From Nitzschia sp. DOCU1 (taxonomy: Eukaryota; Bacillariophyta; Bacillariophyceae; Bacillariales; Bacillariaceae), in the NCBI GenBank assembly GCA_951394045.1, contig OX595998.1:992001-1056000 (forward strand): 64,000 bases of DNA, written 5' to 3'. A model generated the notes under the pieces. That model made no database searches and was not told the origin of the DNA. It was given only the letters and a program-made list of their open reading frames with translations. The position numbers were made by a program, and so were the translations under genes. Position 1 is the first letter of the stretch. Every line of letters starts with the position of its first letter. Positions 51,770 through 62,963 of the stretch are shown here, piece by piece.

Positions 51770-51804
51770 TATGGGTACCCCAATATTTTCCCTTTCCTGA
51801 TGTA
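51770..51804 (-). repeat. Right terminal inverted repeat
   Basis: The reverse complement matches 37355-37389 at 34 of 35 positions. Host sequence TTCCTAGTAATG follows. Only TA could be a target duplication. Confidence 0.9.
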
Positions 51805-52599
51805 TTCCTAGTAATGCACTCACCCACCAACAAAATCCTACTGCTGGTGCAAAATTACTGTTGCTATGGGCTCTACTACTACAGATCATGGATCTGGAAC
51901 AACATCTAGCCATTTGGTGTCGCATAGCACAGTGTCTTGAGTACAAGTCCTCAAAAGACAATGACCAGGGCCGCATTATGCCGTAATTGTTATGGTTAGC
52001 CGGGAGCATCGATTTTAATGCCAAACCAAAGCGCTGCTGCTAGAAAAGGACACAATCGTTACTTCCTCGCTGCTGGATGAGTGGATGGTAGTGTTTTTTG
52101 GAATAGGGAAGTCCCTATTGTCCGTTTTCACAATAAATAGTATCACCGCCATCAACTCTACTACTTTAGACGCAACATAAATCGCAGTTCTTTGTTGCTT
52201 TTGCAGAGACAAAGTGGCGGTACTCGTCGTAGACTAACAAATTACATCTTTGTCATGTTCTTGCAAGGGAACACACACAAGTGTAGAAACAAACAACAGC
52301 CAACGTGCTACTTTTTTCTACTAGCTAGCTATCTTTGCACACAAGCCCAGCAGCCATCAGTCACGAACGAAAACGCGCGTTCGTTGCGCACTGTGCGCAG
52401 TTTAATCGTGCGTGTCGACCGACCGTCATCGGCCACACAAATAAACCAATGACCTTCGCCTCCTCTTCGTTAGATAGTGTAGCTTATTGCTGTTTTGTCA
52501 CATCATCGTTGCATCCTTTTGTTGGTTAGCATTGACGTTTGCAGAGTGGTTCGTATTACAGTATTGTTCTTGTATCGATCGTTTCTATTTTTCGAGAAA
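51805..52599. promoter_or_regulatory. Host flank and probable PhoD promoter region
   Basis: 795 bp between the transposon end and the PhoD start codon. No gene or clear motif is seen. Confidence 0.45.
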
Positions 52600-53925
52600 A
52601 TGAAATCGACCTCTGCCACGACCTGGAAAAAGCCGTTGCTATCATGGTTCTTGGCCACTGTAGTGGCAACCTCCAACAGCAGCGAAACCTCCCAACAACG
52701 CTCAACAACCACAACCAGAATCGCCTTTGGATCGTGTCACAAGAATCATTTAGCAGCAAAGCCCTCCATCTGGGAACGTATTGCGAGTCACGGACCAGAT
52801 GCCTTTGTGTGGACAGGAGATGCCATGTATCCTTCGAGTCGGGATCCTGTGACCGGCCGCAAACGATATGGACCGGCATTGCCGGAGGAACTTCAACAAG
52901 GCCTAGAAGAGCTCAAAACCAATGAAACGATTGGATATACTCGGCTTTTAGCGAAGCAAATCCCCGTGTATGGAGTGTGGGATGATCATGATTATGGGGG
53001 CAATGACATGGGAAAATACATGCCCTCGAGGCAAGAACGACAAGACGTGTATTGGAACTTTTTGGGCTATCGAGCGCATTCTCATGATGGGCTCTATCAT
53101 TCGAGGGATATTATTCATGACAGTGGCCACATTAAATTGATTTTGTTGGATACACGATGGTTTCGTGACAATCATTGTATTCCTTCCGTGGCTCACACGT
53201 TGCCCATGGGAAATGCCATTGCGTGTGCGACACGATGGGCGACGGCAGGATTGTACCTGGGGAAACTTGGGGGCTGTGAAAGTGCCGAATTGTTGGGACA
53301 AGACCAATGGCAGTGGTTACGACAAGAACTTTTGACAAGCAAGGCCGATCTCAATATTATTGTGAGTAGTATTCAAGTATGGACGACAAATCCGGCCATG
53401 GAATCCTGGGGACAATTTCCCAACGAACAAACCAAACTCTGGAAATTATTGCAAGAATACTATTCTTCCAGTCAAGGTTCTGTCATGTTTTGGAGTGGCG
53501 ATGTTCATCATGCCGAACTATCAGGAAAACCCGGCTATTTGGAAGTGACGAGTAGTGGTTTGACACATCATTGTGGACAACCCAAACTATATGGACGTTT
53601 GTGTCGACCTATATTGGAAACCTTTCATCAACATCGCCATTCTCCTGATGAATTTTATATTGGTTTGAATTTTGGGTTGCTCGAGGTAGACTGGGAAACC
53701 CGGGTGGCTACCATGGAAATCAAAAACCATCGGGGAGAAACCGTATTATCGATTCAACAGCCACTGGATATTGCCAATGTGCGACTCCCACCCTATGAGG
53801 AGTTGCCACATACCTGGAATGGGCACTTGATTCCATTGCTTTGGCAATTACTCCTACCCCTTTTAGTCGTCATGGTCACGGCGCGGTGGTTTTTCAACAG
53901 AGAAAAAGCGGTTGCGGCTCGATAG
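52600..53925 (+). CDS. PhoD-like phosphatase, membrane-anchored
   Basis: A single exon encodes 441 aa from ATG at 52600; the longer frame begins at a TTG. A signal sequence is visible (WKKPLLSWFLATVVATSNSSE). Metal-site motifs of the PhoD/calcineurin-like fold are IAFGSCHK, VWTGDAMYP, VYGVWDDHDYGGND and FWSGDVHHAEL. A hydrophobic helix near the C-terminus (LIPLLWQLLLPLLVVMVTA) with a short basic tail suggests an anchor, with the enzyme outside the cell or in the lumen. PhoD enzymes release phosphate from mono- or diesters and often respond to phosphate starvation. The gene starts about 800 bp from the transposon end. Confidence 0.88.
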   Translation: MKSTSATTWKKPLLSWFLATVVATSNSSETSQQRSTTTTRIAFGSCHKNHLAAKPSIWERIASHGPDAFVWTGDAMYPSSRDPVTGRKRYGPALPEELQQGLEELKTNETIGYTRLLAKQIPVYGVWDDHDYGGNDMGKYMPSRQERQDVYWNFLGYRAHSHDGLYHSRDIIHDSGHIKLILLDTRWFRDNHCIPSVAHTLPMGNAIACATRWATAGLYLGKLGGCESAELLGQDQWQWLRQELLTSKADLNIIVSSIQVWTTNPAMESWGQFPNEQTKLWKLLQEYYSSSQGSVMFWSGDVHHAELSGKPGYLEVTSSGLTHHCGQPKLYGRLCRPILETFHQHRHSPDEFYIGLNFGLLEVDWETRVATMEIKNHRGETVLSIQQPLDIANVRLPPYEELPHTWNGHLIPLLWQLLLPLLVVMVTARWFFNREKAVAAR

Positions 53926-56008
<2,083 letters not shown>

Positions 56009-56293
56009 TTACGATTTTTAGATATTGTTTAGACTCATTTCTATTACCTTTCAATAATGACCTACCAGCTAGATTCACTTTGAATCCATCCAGCCCCCTA
56101 CATCTACAACAAGATAGGGTTCCACGAGTATAGAAACAGCGACGATCTCCTCATTTCTTCTTGCAAAATATGATGCGCCACACCTCTTTCCTGTCAACTA
56201 CTTTGACATGAAGCAAACAGGTGTAGTCATGGCGACAAAAAATCGAGTTGCATGAAGATAATCTATACAAGATGAATGGTAACCTAATGCTAC

Positions 56294-57174
56294 TTAAAAC
56301 CCACCAACGGGATCAAGAGCAATTCCCGCAACGACGGCGGCAACTCCCAGGACAACGATTGACACCGCAGCGATAACGGCACCCCGTTGCTCTTCTTGGG
56401 TCTGCACGTCGACAAGGGCCTGACAAATGTCATTCTCATTCCCGTTCTTTTCGCATTCTGTTACACGGTAGACCCAGCCACCAGGCGAGACACTGGTATC
56501 CAAATACCGGTAGGCTCCTCCTTCTGGTCCTTTGGAGGCGAGAGGACCCCAGTCCTCGTACGAAGCGATCACTTCGAATCCCTCTGTTCGTGCCGGACGG
56601 CGCTTGACGAGGAATCCCAAGGTATTCGCCTCCGAACTGGTTGCCCATTCCAATTCGACCTCTCCATCAATGATCTTTGTTCTCAAGCCACCACCACTCA
56701 ACTCTTGCGCCTGACTGTCCATGAGAAGGGCTCCGCTGACCGTTTGTTCTTGAATTTGGCGCTTGCGCCTTGCTTCTGCCTTCTCCTTCATGACTTGGCG
56801 GATCTTCGCCTCGTCTTCGGCACTAATATTCATCCATGGTGCATAATCGACACCGTTGGAATTTCTCAAGTTGGAAGCGCGTTTCATTTTCCTCACCTCT
56901 GCCTGAGTAAGCTCTTCCACTTCTTCCTCGAGTGATTGTTCTTTCTTAGCAGCTTTAGTTTCACCGGCAGCGTAGAAGGGAACCTTGTCTTCGGCCATGG
57001 CCAAGGCGACTGGAAGAAAACAAATGTTAGCTTGCGACCCCGTACTTGAAACCCCCAAAACAACTAGATTCGCCATTCAAAGCACTTGCCTTTTGGTTGG
57101 GCAGTGAACGCCCGGGGCGCAAAGGCGGACGACCCCGCAATAGCAGCAACAACGATAGTACTAGCAAGCTTCAT
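56294..57174 (-). CDS. Plastid-targeted FN3-like single-pass membrane protein
   Basis: Exons 57174-57090 and 57009-56294 encode 266 aa. The 80-bp intron has a GCAAGT donor and CAG acceptor (GC-AG class); only this join keeps the frame. The first exon is a classic diatom plastid presequence (MKLASTIVVAAIAGSSAFAPRA). The mature part begins acidic, then has a charged coiled region (AEVRKMKRASN; DEAKIRQVMKEKAEARRKRQIQ). A fibronectin-III-like sandwich follows (ELEWATSSEANTLGFLVKRR...YRYLDTSVSPGGWVYRVTEC). A hydrophobic C-terminal helix (AVIAAVSIVVLGVAAVVAGIAL) ends the protein. Function is unknown. A thylakoid or envelope location is inferred. Confidence 0.8.
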
Positions 57175-57691
57175 CTTCAAATTCGAAATGTAATCGGTCT
57201 TCTTCCTCAGCAAGAAATAAATGTAATTGACGAACTTTGGTGTGTTGGTGAGTTTTGGTTTCCGACGACCATTCGTGTCAGCATGGTCGTCGTGTTGGCG
57301 GGTTGTTTTGAGAAAGCTGACGGTCATTGAATGACGTGTGTTCATCCTCAATGCGAGCGCGCGCGAACGCAAAAATCGACCAATTGGACTTCTTAGTCGG
57401 AGCTCGTACCAGAAAAGCAAAAATCGACCATGGTAATTCCTGGCTTTTGCTCTTTGTTGGTTATAACTCTATCTCTAGCTACTAGATGAGCTGGGAATTA
57501 TGCCTGTACTTTTTAGGATATGGATAGTTTTATAATTTACACTAGAGGGTTTACATTGAGATATCATCCCAGGCCTTGGTGTTGACCCGAGGCTATGAAT
57601 GGGGGAGGAAGTCGTCTTGCAGGCCAACAGAATGGTGCAGTGTTCAAGTCGGCGCTAACCACTTATCTCGTGGGGGCAGGCTTCAGAGAAT
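57175..57691. promoter_or_regulatory. Intergenic region upstream of the FN3-like gene
   Basis: 517 bp holding the promoter of the FN3-like gene and the 3' end of the TPR gene. No other gene is seen. Confidence 0.45.
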
Positions 57692-59449
57692 TTAAGCGTA
57701 TGTCATCCTGTGACCAGACATCTTGCTCCCATTGGCTGGCTTTTTTGGAAACCAGGGGTCGATATCGATGCCGTCCCGGTCATCCGCGCAGAGACCACAG
57801 CCTACGGCTCGGGTAGTATACTCAGCGATGGACGGGAACTTGAAAATTTGATAGTTGACTTCCCCCATAAGCTCGTGTGCTTTCTCAAGGTCTTGAGCGG
57901 CATTCTTTGTTTTCTGACCTTTCGTACTCAAGTAATCCTCGAGGAGTCGAAGATTGTCGAATGCTGGCTCGAATTCGTACAGACGGATTTGACAATAGAT
58001 AAGTTTCTTCAAAGATGCTGCCCATCCTTTTTGAGCCACCTCCCCATAGGATTCCTGCTGCAACGATACCAACTCTTCGTAGATCTATGAGAAAGGATCG
58101 GTAAGAATTTCGGGAATGCCTTCAGCGAACGGAAGATGATCATCGTGGCATGCGTACCTGTTTTGCCTTTTCAAGGTCTTGTAACATACAGTACGCAAAT
58201 CCGATATTGTCAAGCGTACTTAAAATCAGTTTGTTGTTGGCCTCCAAGAGACTTTTCTGGATCTAACGTTTGCGCAGAGTTAGCAAAGGAAAGTCAAATC
58301 GCATGGATAAGGACTCAACGAAGCGACATACCTTAAGTGATTCATAAAAGATAGAAATGGCTTCTGTATATCTTGCTTGTTCCAGTGCGATGTAGCCTTT
58401 GAGACGAGAAAGATTTTCGTGAGGTGAAGTACTCCCATTCACTTTGCCGCGAGCGCACATGACATACCTTTGTTGCACATCGTCGAAGCCATCGTGAGAA
58501 ATCCAGGTTTTGTAGTATCAGTCATAATCATGAATGGCGTTGACCATGTCCCAAAAGCGGATTTTTGCTGCGCGATCGCCTCCGTGTAATTCTCGTCGGC
58601 CTCATCTAGGTCCCCCACCTCGAAATTGACGCATCCAATGTTGTGCCGAATCTTGGCGATTTTCAGCTTTGCATCTTGCTCTGCATCACTGGTTCTCGCT
58701 AACTTAACTTCTTTCTCACGGAGCCGTAAGGCCTTCTTAAACACCTTCAAGGACTCATCGTAATTCTTCATCGACAAAAGGATGATGCCGTGTTCCACCA
58801 TAGAGTCCTGACACGGAAAGGGGATATGTTAGTCAAAAGGACACGCCAAGAGCACACCACACGTCTATTTAGGTACGTACTGCAACTTTTGAATGCTTTT
58901 CTCCAAGCGTAATTTCACGGATTCGTACAGCCTCTTCGATGGCGTCCCGCGCGTCATTAAGTTGACCTGCTCTAAGGTTAGCGACCGCGACATTGTGGAG
59001 GGCAGCTCCAACTCTGTGATGTTCCTCTCCGTAGCGATCTAACAAATCCGCCAAGATCGTTTCAAAAGCTTTGATTGCTTTTCCATATTTGCCATTCTGA
59101 GAAGTAGATAATGAGTAAGAACTGCCGAGATGTCACAGGCTCAAGGTCAAGAAATCTGACGTACCATCATGTTCTTTGAAGCTCCTCGGTGCTTCGCACG
59201 GAGCTCGCGGTCAAAACGCTGGTCACTACGTGAACTACAGGAGCTGTCATCCGATCCTTCTGTTGAACCCGACAACGTGGATACGCGCGAACGTGATTCT
59301 GTGCTTCTTTCATCGTCGGAGGCAGAAGAAACCGAAGTATCTGCACTTTGCGGGGCAAACAGCCTTTGGAACATGGATTCTTTTCCTGTTTCCTTGTCAG
59401 TAGTCTCGACTGATGCGGTGGAGACGTTATCACTGCTTGACCTCACCAT
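57692..59449 (-). CDS. TPR (kinesin-light-chain-like) repeat protein, six exons
   Basis: Exons 59449-59165, 59096-58881, 58807-58468, 58396-58332, 58262-58158 and 58084-57692 give 467 aa. All introns are GT-AG, 63-73 bp, and the total is in frame. The first exon is a Ser-rich disordered region. The rest is tetratricopeptide helices of the KLC type: YGKAIKAFETILADLLDRYGEEHHRVGAALHNVAVANLRAGQLNDARDA, MVEHGIILLSMKNYDESLKVFKKAL, IRHNIGCVNFEVGDLDEADENYTEAI and GYIALEQARYTEAISIFYESL. TPR stacks bind partner proteins. No enzyme domain is present. Such genes are common in diatoms and their roles are mostly unknown. Confidence 0.88.
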
Positions 59450-60007
59450 TGTAAGTTTGGTTTTGCTTCACTACGACAACTTTGTGGTGGAGGCAAGTCC
59501 AATAATGATGAATTTGAATGCCAGCTAATTTTGATGGTGCGACAATCCATTCCGCATCCCGTGCACCCCGTAGCTCGAGAAAATTATGCATGTGATTCCC
59601 ATAGTATTCGTTTAGTTCCCGGAGAGAGCGAGCTAAGTGATTCTCCCATCAGCAACCACCTGTATAAGCCTCGGACAGTTGGGCACATCTTTAATTAGCG
59701 ACGGCAGGCGGATGTGCGCACAACGAAGTTTTTATGAAGATTATTCCCTATGTTCAGGATATACTTATGATTGTATCCGTTTATGAATATGAACTCTACG
59801 GTTAATATGGGGCGGGTGTTGGGTTTCACTTAGTTTCGCCTTCGCTCAAATCGCTCACACGCTGTTTGGAGATACGCCGCCTCGACAAAATCCCATTCAG
59901 CGACGGCACGGTCACAACATGAAAGTCAGTTGATCGTCTCACAAAATACGAGTGCGCGCCAAAAGCATCCTGTTTCTATTTCATACTATCACGACACACT
60001 AGACATC
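59450..60007. promoter_or_regulatory. Divergent promoter region, TPR / acidic protein genes
   Basis: 558 bp between start codons facing away from each other. No motif is assigned. Confidence 0.45.
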
Positions 60008-60505
60008 ATGAAGTGAGTATCAGAGATCTGGGGGAAGCATTGATAAACACAACAATACGGAAACCAATCTAATCTGACCATGTTCGTTCCATCGTTTTGT
60101 AGGCTCTTGAGCAAGTCGAAAAAGACCGAAGAGACTGTCGATACCACTCTCGTCAAGCGCCGAGGTCTCCTCGGAAAGATTGGCTTGAAGAAGAAGGTCA
60201 AAAACAACTCGGAAGAGGAAAAGCCCGCTGAAGAAGCCCCTGTTGAAGAGACCTCTCCTGTTGAGAATAAGCCTGCTGAGGAATCCCCCGCCCCTCTTGA
60301 ACCCGAGGAGGCAATCAAGGAAGAGTCTCCCAAGGAGGAAGAGCGAGAAGAGCCCAAGGAAGAAGAGACCGAGGAGGAGCACAAGGACGTTGCTGCTTTA
60401 TCTGCTGACCCAGCTGATGAGACCGAAGATGTGCGAGAGGAACCTGAGGACGAGGCCGCCACACCACGAGATACGAGCACAGGATTCTTGTGCGGATGCA
60501 TTTAA
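60008..60505 (+). CDS. Small acidic protein with 5-nt first coding exon and CaaX-like end
   Basis: Model: coding exon 1 is ATGAA (60008-60012), then a 90-bp intron (GTGAGT...TAG), then 60103-60505, giving 135 aa that start MKLLSKSKKTEETVD. The unspliced alternative starts at ATG 60080 with MFVPSFC. The start is basic (LVKRRGLLGKIGLKKKVK); the rest is dominated by Glu, Pro and Ala repeats (KPAEEAPVEETSPVENKPAEES). It ends GFLCGCI, which could be a prenylation or palmitoylation site and would tether an otherwise disordered protein to membranes. No family recognised. Confidence 0.5.
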
Positions 60506-61599
60506 ATTGTTCAATTCGTGGTGAAAGATAGATGATGCTTATGGATGGACTTGGGTCTCGTGTCGAGGTTTGTCTCCGCGTCCCTCTGCTTGTGTTTTAG
60601 TCAAGTCAAAAGAGCGCTTCGCTCTATTGTAAATTTAAACCTCTATATCAATATTCACGTTCCGGTTTGCCAGAACATCTTTATTTCCCATTCCAATGGA
60701 ATCTAATTGTTGAATTTATAGTCAGGTATGGTTGAATTTCACTGGGTCTAATTCAACGGAATATATATCGTCCATATCTTCCTGGCCAAACCAAGTAGGG
60801 CTCTGGAGCAACGGCACGCCTCCTTCTTCGAGACGAAGAACAATAACAGTTTTGTGCGAAGCTCCAGAGTAAAAGGCCGGCATTGCATAAGTTTCTAGTG
60901 CAGAAAGCAATAGTAATATGTGCTCGTGCTTTCGACAAAGTCGAAAGTCGTGTGCTAATCTAGCGGCCTTTGCTGATCGACTACTACTGACAGCAGCACC
61001 AGGAGTTAGAAACTGAGCATCAACAAGCCCGCACTTTCTTGAATAACATGCATGAGCTCTTAGTATCTGCGCCGCTGCTTGAACTATACTCTATCTATAG
61101 CTAGCTGAAGAGTAGAGGGAGAATAATAACAGATCTGCACACACAGCTTCTATTGAAAGTCCAAGACATGATGTGCCACAGCTGCGAAGCCCCACGCTCG
61201 ACGGAGATGACATGCACAGACAGTACAGTCAGTAAAATGTGAGATGTCACCAGCCGGAGTATTGCACATGGATGATTTATTGGCGAGGAGTATTCCACGC
61301 ACAAACAATACTATACCGCGGCGCGCAGGCAAAGCATCAATTTCTTATAGCACATGAAGAAGTCAGTCTTATTACGATACTTGGAGGTGTGCCATAAATA
61401 TATAAATCTATCGGAGGCACTGTTCTTTGACGCGTCCGATAAATCCGCAGGACTGGATCGCATCTTTCGCCGAAGAATCCTTCGCAAGCACGAAAAACGA
61501 AACAACCAAGGTCAACACAATTCGAGGAAGCTCAGAGTCACTTCTCATTTTTTCAATTGCAACCCAACTATAATAAGATACAAGCAAGAAAATTCCATT
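60506..61599. other. 1.1-kb intergenic region, no gene seen
   Basis: Between the acidic protein and the Spondin_N gene. The frame upstream of the Spondin_N start is open from ATG 61354, but that extension (MKKSVLLRYLEVCHKY...) would bury the signal peptide, so I treat it as 5' UTR. Confidence 0.5.
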
Positions 61600-62643
61600 A
61601 TGCCGATGCAGGAAAGATCCAAACTTCCACGCTCTACGCTAGTGGCGACATTTTTGGCACTGGCTAGTTCCGGCTTGGCCGAGGCGCAGCAAAGGTATGA
61701 CATCGTTTCAACCAGCACCTCTGACGTCCCCAACACCCAGTCTGTCGAGTATTCGTGTACTTTTCGTAACAGCTGGAGCGCCGAAAATCATCCACGACTT
61801 TACCCAGACGATGCGCACTGGAGCCCTCCTGTTGTAGTTTCTCACGACATGTCATACAAGATGTGGAGTCCGGGGGAGTTTTCAACGGCGGGTGTCGAGC
61901 TGGTGGCAGAAACAGGAAGCCCGCGCACTCTCCTAGATGAGTTCGCCGCCGCGAACTCAAGCGTAGGGAGCTATGTAGTGGGCTCCTTGACGTTTAATAG
62001 CAACCAACAAGAGCAAACGTTTGATAATCTTGTTGTTGATTCAAACCATCCTATGTTATCGACCATTACGATGATTGCCCCTTCCCCTGATTGGTTTTCA
62101 GGATTCTACGATTTTGAGCTATTTGATGCCACTACAAGCAATTGGTTTTCCAACTTTGTTCTCGATACCTATCCATTCGATGCCGGCACCGAAACTGGGG
62201 GAAACTATTCGCTTGCCAATACTGCTGAAGATCCCACTTTACCAATCGATGAGTTTACCGCCTCCAATCCATTGAGTACGGGGGTTTTCTTAACGCTTGA
62301 CGAGTCCACCGTTCTTCCGGTGGCACAATGGGAGTGTACCTTGATAGCTGATGAACCAGGTACACCCGTCTCTTCTCCCGTGCCATCGCCAACACCGAAC
62401 ACATGCAAGGCCATATTTCAGCCCTGCACTGCGAGCGCCGAGTGTTGTTCTGGAATGTGCGATACCAGGGCACTTCTTCTTGGCCGTAGTACTACTTCAA
62501 CATGCAGGTCGGCTCCTAAAGCCTTGCGGGAAAAACTAAGCGGAGAACAACGTGGAGGAGCAGCGGGTCGCACAGGGGCAAGTGTTGCTGTGGGGCAGAC
62601 TGGGTTCGGCGGTGGGCGACGGGGTCTGATCCGTGGTGGTTAG
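61600..62643 (+). CDS. Secreted Spondin_N-domain protein with Cys-rich module
   Basis: 347 aa from ATG at 61600, chosen because it places a clean signal peptide first (SKLPRSTLVATFLALASSGLAEA). Residues about 40-225 match Spondin_N: YSCTFRNSWSAENHPRLYPDDAHWSPPVVVSHDMSYKMWSPGE, GVELVAETGS and APSPDWFSGFYDFELF, the last being the divalent-ion site region. A Pro/Ser linker (TPVSSPVPSPTPN) leads to a Cys-rich knot (CKAIFQPCTASAECCSGMCD). The C-terminus is Gly/Arg-rich. In animals the domain occurs in matrix adhesion proteins; microbial and algal homologues are secreted and of unknown role. A cell-wall or matrix function is inferred. Confidence 0.85.
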   Translation: MPMQERSKLPRSTLVATFLALASSGLAEAQQRYDIVSTSTSDVPNTQSVEYSCTFRNSWSAENHPRLYPDDAHWSPPVVVSHDMSYKMWSPGEFSTAGVELVAETGSPRTLLDEFAAANSSVGSYVVGSLTFNSNQQEQTFDNLVVDSNHPMLSTITMIAPSPDWFSGFYDFELFDATTSNWFSNFVLDTYPFDAGTETGGNYSLANTAEDPTLPIDEFTASNPLSTGVFLTLDESTVLPVAQWECTLIADEPGTPVSSPVPSPTPNTCKAIFQPCTASAECCSGMCDTRALLLGRSTTSTCRSAPKALREKLSGEQRGGAAGRTGASVAVGQTGFGGGRRGLIRGG

Positions 62644-62963
62644 TAGGAAATGTCCCTGCTGTTGCCATGGGTGCTTGTGTGTTTGAGTGTTGAATGAGCC
62701 TTCGGTGCTTTTCTTGCAACCTTTTGGTTGAGCGGGGCAATGGCGGCGCTGTTGCGCTTAGCCCTTCGCTCAACCATGGCAAAGTAACCGGTAACCACTA
62801 ATAACTAAATATAAAAGACATTTCTCACAGAGTTCCATCGACGCGGCCCTTCAATCCATCCTTTTCGAATGACGCCACTAGCGATTGAAAATCAGCGATT
62901 CAACTTGAAACGCAGAGGTGCAATTTGGATTCCTAAATCATTCGTCCCGAACATGTTTTCGAA
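62644..62963. other. Convergent intergenic region, no gene seen
   Basis: 320 bp between the Spondin_N stop and the ABCF stop. No features are seen. Confidence 0.5.

Larger units (their letters stand above)
37355..51804. mobile_element. 14.45-kb DNA transposon carrying transposase, dioxygenase-like and PIP-box genes
   Basis: The ends are 35-bp terminal inverted repeats (37355-37389 and 51770-51804) that match at 34 of 35 positions and begin TACATCAGGAAAGGG. Five genes lie inside, in the order PIP-box protein (+), dioxygenase-like (-), 1565-aa protein (+), transposase (-), three-exon protein (+). This makes two divergent promoters, both occupied by 73-bp tandem arrays in opposite orientation. 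None of the genes has an internal stop, which suggests a young and possibly autonomous copy. No target duplication longer than the dinucleotide TA is visible. The transposase type points to the CACTA/KDZ group. KDZ elements of fungi and some algae are known to carry TET/JBP dioxygenases. Confidence 0.88.

Noticed and set aside
61354..61599. 82-aa N-terminal extension of the Spondin_N protein
   Set aside because: It would place the signal peptide internally; treated as 5' UTR.
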